Shown here one piece after another: positions 60,218 through 64,000 of a stretch of DNA of 64,000 bases; position 1 is the stretch's first letter; every line of letters starts with the position of its first letter. The notes under the pieces are model-generated. The model did not search any database, had not been told where the DNA came from, and was given only the letters and a program-made list of their open reading frames with translations. The stretch comes from UBA7957 sp965222695 (GTDB taxonomy: Bacteria; Pseudomonadota; Gammaproteobacteria; Granulosicoccales; Granulosicoccaceae). The translations under genes were made by a program, and so were the position numbers. The stretch spans positions 4,526,001-4,590,000 of the forward strand of contig OZ244967.1 in assembly GCA_965222695.1 (NCBI GenBank), given 5' to 3'.

Positions 60218-61936
60218 CTAGCGAACTTTTACCTCGATTAATTCCTTTCCTTCCGGGTCTGTAACATGAACCGCACAGGCGATACAGGGGTCAAAGCTGT
60301 GTATGGTTCTCAGAATTTCGATGGGTTGTGCCGCGTCATGCAAAACATGTCCTTTGAGTGAGGCCTCATAGGGTCCTGCTTTTCCCTCCATATCTCTTGG
60401 CCCAGCGTTCCAGGTACTGGGGACCACGGCTTGGTAATTTGCAATAGTCCCGCTTTCGATCACTATCCAATGTGCCAGAGCGCCTCTAGGCGCCTCCATA
60501 TATCCGACCCCCTTGGCATTGGCCGGCCAGCTTGACGGTTCCCAGAGATTTTCGTTAAATGTCTTGGTGTGGCCGGCTTTTATGTTGCTGATCAACCGGT
60601 CATACCAGCCTTGCATCGCGTCTCCGATAATTTTGGTTTCCAGGGTTCTTGCCGCGGTGCGACCCATGGTCGAATACAATGCGTCCATCGGTAATTCGAG
60701 AGTATGCAAGGCGTGGCGAGTCAACTCGACTGCCGGCTCATAACCTTTTGCATTAAGCATCAACACTCTCGCTAGAGGTCCGACTTCCATTGCCTGGCCT
60801 TTCCAACGTGGAGACTTCAACCAGGAATAGGGCTCGTCTATATTCAATTGCCCATACGGCGGTTCGGGGCCGGTATAATCCAGTTCGGTCTCACCCTTGT
60901 ATGGATGCAGACCGGTATTTTTTCCTTCGGAATATTTATACCAGGAATGGGATACAAACTCTTCGATCTCGTTTTCAGCCTCAATGTCCACCTCATGTAT
61001 GGTTGATAAATCGCGATTGAGAATCACACCCGAGGGTACAAGAAAAGAGGAAGGGTCGTTCATGCCTTTTTCTGGAAAGTCCCCATAGGTTAAGAAGTTG
61101 CCTACACCCTCTCCCTGCCGGAACCAGTCCTTGTAATAACCGGCAATTGCCAGTGTGTCGGGCAGGTAAACCATTTCCACGAAGTCGCGCATGGAGCGGA
61201 TGATATCCTGTACCTGTGCGAGTTTTTCGGTGTTGATGGCCGAATCGGAGTTTAAGTCGATAGCACAGGGCACACCGCCGACCAGAAAATTCGGATGGGG
61301 ATTTTTGCCGCCGAATATCGTATGCAGCTTAACCACATCCCGTTGCCATTCCAGGGCTTCGAGGTAATGTGCAACAGCTAATAAATTGGCTTCGGATGGA
61401 AGCCTGTATGCGGGATGACCCCAGTAGGCTTTTGCGAATATGCCCAGCTGGCCAGCATCCACAAACCTTTTGAGTTTTTCTTTTTTATCGGCGAAATATC
61501 CCGGTGAAGACTTCGGATACCGGCTGATCGATTGCGCCAGCTGTGAGGTGGCGACAGGGTCCGCATTTAATGCCGAAACAACGTCAACCCAATCGAGAGC
61601 ATGCAGATGATAAAAATGCATCACATGATCGTGTACGTATTGTGCGGCGATCATCAGGTTTCTGATCAATTGCGCGTTTGCCGGGATTTCGTATTTTAGT
61701 GCGCTTTCCACGGATCTGACCGAGGCTATTCCATGGACCAATGTACAAACGCCGCAAATGCGCTGTGCATAGGCCCATGCATCGCGCGGATCCCGGCCGC
61801 GTAAAATTATCTCGATACCGCGGACCATGGTTCCGGCGGAATAAGCTTCACCAATGGTGTTGCCGTCCATTTGCGCCTCGATTCGCAGATGACCCTCGAT
61901 TCGGGTTATGGGATCCACTATCACTCTTTCGCTCAT
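60218..61936 (-). CDS. hynL: [NiFe]-hydrogenase large subunit
   Basis: The 572-residue protein has the N-terminal nickel motif RICGVCTLVHG (Cys61, Cys64) and the C-terminal DPCIACAVH (Cys551, Cys554). After His557 a 15-residue tail (VTDPEGKELIEVKVR) should be cut off by a maturation protease once nickel is inserted. RIEGHLRIEA near the start is typical of group 1 uptake enzymes. It is the last gene of a minus-strand operon after isp1 and isp2, the order known for the membrane-linked hyn hydrogenase of Thiocapsa and Allochromatium. The small subunit gene would lie beyond the right edge. Confidence 0.93.
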   Translation of the reverse strand: MSERVIVDPITRIEGHLRIEAQMDGNTIGEAYSAGTMVRGIEIILRGRDPRDAWAYAQRICGVCTLVHGIASVRSVESALKYEIPANAQLIRNLMIAAQYVHDHVMHFYHLHALDWVDVVSALNADPVATSQLAQSISRYPKSSPGYFADKKEKLKRFVDAGQLGIFAKAYWGHPAYRLPSEANLLAVAHYLEALEWQRDVVKLHTIFGGKNPHPNFLVGGVPCAIDLNSDSAINTEKLAQVQDIIRSMRDFVEMVYLPDTLAIAGYYKDWFRQGEGVGNFLTYGDFPEKGMNDPSSFLVPSGVILNRDLSTIHEVDIEAENEIEEFVSHSWYKYSEGKNTGLHPYKGETELDYTGPEPPYGQLNIDEPYSWLKSPRWKGQAMEVGPLARVLMLNAKGYEPAVELTRHALHTLELPMDALYSTMGRTAARTLETKIIGDAMQGWYDRLISNIKAGHTKTFNENLWEPSSWPANAKGVGYMEAPRGALAHWIVIESGTIANYQAVVPSTWNAGPRDMEGKAGPYEASLKGHVLHDAAQPIEILRTIHSFDPCIACAVHVTDPEGKELIEVKVR

Positions 61937-62049
61937 TGGATATTCCCTCCACGGGTACAGATACGATTGAGCCAGGTAAAACTCATACTCAATACTCCGT
62001 AAAGCATCATGTTGATACTGCGACCTGCATAGGACTCAATATCATTCAT
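61933..62049 (-). CDS. 38-residue ORF between isp2 and hynL
   Basis: ATG 62049 overlaps the end of isp2 and the TGA (61933-61935) overlaps the hynL ATG, so translation could pass through isp2, this ORF and hynL without a break. The peptide has a central hydrophobic stretch (SINMMLYGVLSMSFTWL) and a basic end (NRICTRGG). No family is recognised. It could be a small membrane peptide of the hydrogenase complex or a coupling device. Confidence 0.45.
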   Translation of the reverse strand: MNDIESYAGRSINMMLYGVLSMSFTWLNRICTRGGNIQ

Positions 62050-63331
62050 GAAGGCGTTCCGGAGAGTCGCTTTGTTCAACAATATGTTCGGCCAGCAGCT
62101 CTGTCAGGCTTAATACAGGAATATCCATATTGTATTCTTCCAGTCCGTCTTCCAGATGTATCCTGCAATTGGCGCAGGCAGACACAAGCCCCTCAGGATT
62201 AACAGCTTCGAGTTGCGATTTTTTTCTTTTAAACGCATTCAGGCGGGCCTCTTCGGCGCGCTCGTTTGCACTGACTCCGCCGCCGGCGCCGCAACACCAG
62301 TTCATTTTCCCGGCTTCGGGCATTTCAACGAAGTTCTCGCAAATACTGGCCAGTAAATTCCTTGGCTCATCGATCACACCGCCTCTGCGTGCAATCTGGC
62401 AGGGGTCATGATATGTCAGACGATCGGTTTCCTTGCCTTGCACCTGAATGCGGCCCGCGCGCTGCAACTCATCAAGCACTTCCAGGACATGCCGCACTTT
62501 AAACGTGAAGGGTCGGCCGATCAGATTGGGCCCGTCCCAGCGTATAGCTGTATAAGCGTGGCCGCACTCCGGGCTTATTACAGTCTTGGCCTTTAACTTC
62601 TCAGCGGCGGTAACAATCCGATTGACCAGTTCAGCGGCAATTTCTGACACGCCGATCTGGATACCGCTGTTGGTGGCTTCAAATGCTTCGGTGGATATAG
62701 TCCAGCTGGCATTGGCCTGTTTGAATATCTTGGCCAGAGCTGCAATAATCTCCGGGAAGTTCATAATTTCCATGGACGACAACAACAACATGTATTCCGC
62801 GTCCTGTTTATCCAGCGGTACTTCGAGTCCATAGTCCTTTTCTACATGGCGGATTTGTGCTTTGAGGGCCGGTAGTTTTACTCCCATCGGACTACCGATC
62901 TGAATCGCCCGGGTGGTTGCGCCGACCAAGCTTGGTGGTGCATGCCCTGAGGCCGCCAACCCTTCACGAGTTTTGCGGATCATATAGGTGATATCGTTGC
63001 CTACAGGGCAAACCATTGCGCAGCGGCCACAAAGTGTACAGGTGTCATAAACCAGTTTTTCCCATTCCTCGAAATCTTTATCCGAGATTTTTTTTGCCAG
63101 ACCGAGTAATGATTTGATCTTTCCTTTGAGGGTATATTCCTGTTCCCAAACCCTGCGCAATAACTCGGTTTTATAGATAGGGGCCTGTTCCGGTTTTGGA
63201 TTGTCGGTGTAGAAAAGGCAGGCATCGGCACACAGACCACAATGTACGCAACTGCTGAAAAAAGCAGCAACGGGCGCATCGATCTGTTCTTTAAGTGCGT
63301 TAATTCCGCGTTCAACGGTTAATCCATTCAT
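62042..63331 (-). CDS. isp2: HdrD-like Fe-S subunit of the hydrogenase cluster
   Basis: The 429-residue protein has two N-terminal [4Fe-4S] ferredoxin motifs (CVHCGLCADAC, Cys28-38; CTLCGRCAMVC near 96-106) and C-terminal CCG domains (CCGAGGG and ACANCRIHLEDG). This is the layout of heterodisulfide reductase subunit D, and Isp2 proteins of hyn operons share it. It probably carries electrons between the hydrogenase and the membrane cytochrome Isp1. ATG overlaps the isp1 stop (ATGA). Confidence 0.9.
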   Translation of the reverse strand: MNGLTVERGINALKEQIDAPVAAFFSSCVHCGLCADACLFYTDNPKPEQAPIYKTELLRRVWEQEYTLKGKIKSLLGLAKKISDKDFEEWEKLVYDTCTLCGRCAMVCPVGNDITYMIRKTREGLAASGHAPPSLVGATTRAIQIGSPMGVKLPALKAQIRHVEKDYGLEVPLDKQDAEYMLLLSSMEIMNFPEIIAALAKIFKQANASWTISTEAFEATNSGIQIGVSEIAAELVNRIVTAAEKLKAKTVISPECGHAYTAIRWDGPNLIGRPFTFKVRHVLEVLDELQRAGRIQVQGKETDRLTYHDPCQIARRGGVIDEPRNLLASICENFVEMPEAGKMNWCCGAGGGVSANERAEEARLNAFKRKKSQLEAVNPEGLVSACANCRIHLEDGLEEYNMDIPVLSLTELLAEHIVEQSDSPERLHE

Positions 63332-63987
63332 GACTGCACTCCTTTATAGCCTGCCATGGCTCCGTTGTACCAACGCGCCAGAAACAGCGTAAACGTATGT
63401 GTCAGCTTGCTGAACGGGAAGATCACCAGGAGTATTTCAAAACTTAAAATGTGCAGGGCGAGCAGTTGTTCCGGTGTAAATAACAATCGATGATAGGCCA
63501 GATAGCCTGTCAGGACTGGTAAAAAGGTCACTGTCCAGGCGAGGTAGTCATCGAACCGCGACAGGAATTTTTTAACGGGATTAGTCAGTCGGGAAATCAA
63601 CACTGCAATCATACTGGCTATAGTCACGACTGCAAAGGCATCGACGACCGGGGTCGGCAGGCCAGGCCACTTGAAACCGAAAACACTTTCAAACAGCAAT
63701 ATATGCGGTACAAACAGGAATAACACGACGAAAAAACCGATATGGAACACGTATGAAGTCACGATCGAGAAACTGGAATGCTTCCAACTTCCCTGGTCGG
63801 GCAGCATGCGCCGCCCTATGGTTTTCATTCCTGCGGAGAACTCACCGCCTTTAGCTTCTGCGAGGCTGGCACGTCTGCCCAGCATGAGTATTTCGAAGAA
63901 CCGAATAATCATACCGGCGACGAATACCAAAATTGAAACGGTGAACGCCGGCCCTTTCACAAACAGTAAAAACTCGGTAGCGGTCAT
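63328..63987 (-). CDS. isp1: NarI-like membrane cytochrome b subunit
   Basis: The 219-residue protein has about five membrane helices and histidines suited to binding heme b (SYVFHIGFF, AYHRLLF, LALHILSFE, FSKLTHTF), as in NarI/DsrM-type quinol-linked cytochromes. Isp1 is thought to exchange electrons with the quinone pool. A GGAG ribosome binding site precedes ATG 63987, so the protein is complete. Confidence 0.88.
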   Translation of the reverse strand: MTATEFLLFVKGPAFTVSILVFVAGMIIRFFEILMLGRRASLAEAKGGEFSAGMKTIGRRMLPDQGSWKHSSFSIVTSYVFHIGFFVVLFLFVPHILLFESVFGFKWPGLPTPVVDAFAVVTIASMIAVLISRLTNPVKKFLSRFDDYLAWTVTFLPVLTGYLAYHRLLFTPEQLLALHILSFEILLVIFPFSKLTHTFTLFLARWYNGAMAGYKGVQS

Positions 63988-64000
63988 GACTTTTCTCCGT

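Noticed and set aside
1..64000. CRISPR arrays, tRNA or rRNA genes
   Set aside because: The repeated sequences seen are attC sites and mobile elements of irregular length and spacing; no cloverleaf or rRNA core sequence was noticed.

Overview
The window is a bacterial chromosome segment, most likely from a gammaproteobacterium. The right edge carries an isp1-isp2-hynL [NiFe]-hydrogenase cluster of the type known from purple sulfur bacteria (Chromatiales such as Thiocapsa and Allochromatium). Codon use is of medium GC and the accessory genes are typical of proteobacteria. I see no rRNA, tRNA or CRISPR array.

Layout. (1) 0.3-22 kb is ordinary chromosome, mostly minus strand: a tripartite tricarboxylate transporter (tctC-tctB-tctA) with a divergent GntR/FCD regulator, a TetR gene divergent from a DUF6544 gene with two clear palindromes between them, and many single-gene housekeeping or stress functions (RidA, HAD phosphatases, a medium-chain dehydrogenase, aquaporin, cold-shock protein, CsaA, cupin, methyltransferase). 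(2) 22.1-56.2 kb is an integron gene-cassette array. About 25 attC-type sites all point the same way, and nearly all cassette genes are on the minus strand (GNAT, VOC, GFA, LysE, Rieske oxygenase, aldo/keto reductase, MOSC, PyrE, K+ channel, M6 protease). Toxin-antitoxin cassettes (mazEF, three brnTA, DUF4160/DUF2442) and two probable phage-defence cassettes (TIR and Abi_C proteins) are included. No integron integrase is in the window, so it reads as a CALIN or the distal part of a sedentary chromosomal integron. (3) 58.4-60.2 kb is a GGDEF/EAL gene cut at its 5' end by a mobile element. (4) 60.2-64 kb is the hydrogenase operon, running off the right edge.

Mobile elements in the array. The main find is a family of about 2.31-kb IS91-like elements (tyrosine recombinase plus HUH transposase) with three full copies (A 33285-35599, C 41472-43780, D 56159-58467), one truncated copy (B 37651-38564) and one decayed end (22071-22207). 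Every scorable copy sits at the same place in an attC site, at the inner edge of the R'' box (CTT^GTTA on the plus strand). Its left end begins with GTTGAAC, which recreates an R'' box for the attC half it leaves behind. Its right end is a bulged hairpin preceded by GTTCAAC, which recreates the rest of an attC for the displaced R'' box. The element therefore appears to split one attC and leave two. Two IS110/IS1111-type elements also sit in attC R'' boxes. One of them is interrupted by an IS66 element with a perfect 8-bp duplication; a second, single-ORF IS66 has split a cassette methyltransferase, again with a perfect 8-bp duplication.

Decay and rearrangement. Several cassette genes are one mutation from intact: ABM-like W54 to TGA, DUF4160 codon 39 to TAA, MOSC codon 71 to TAA, and a LysE frameshift. 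Copy D joins an attC on its left to the truncated GGDEF/EAL gene on its right, which suggests that element-driven recombination deleted the start of the array, possibly with intI/attI.
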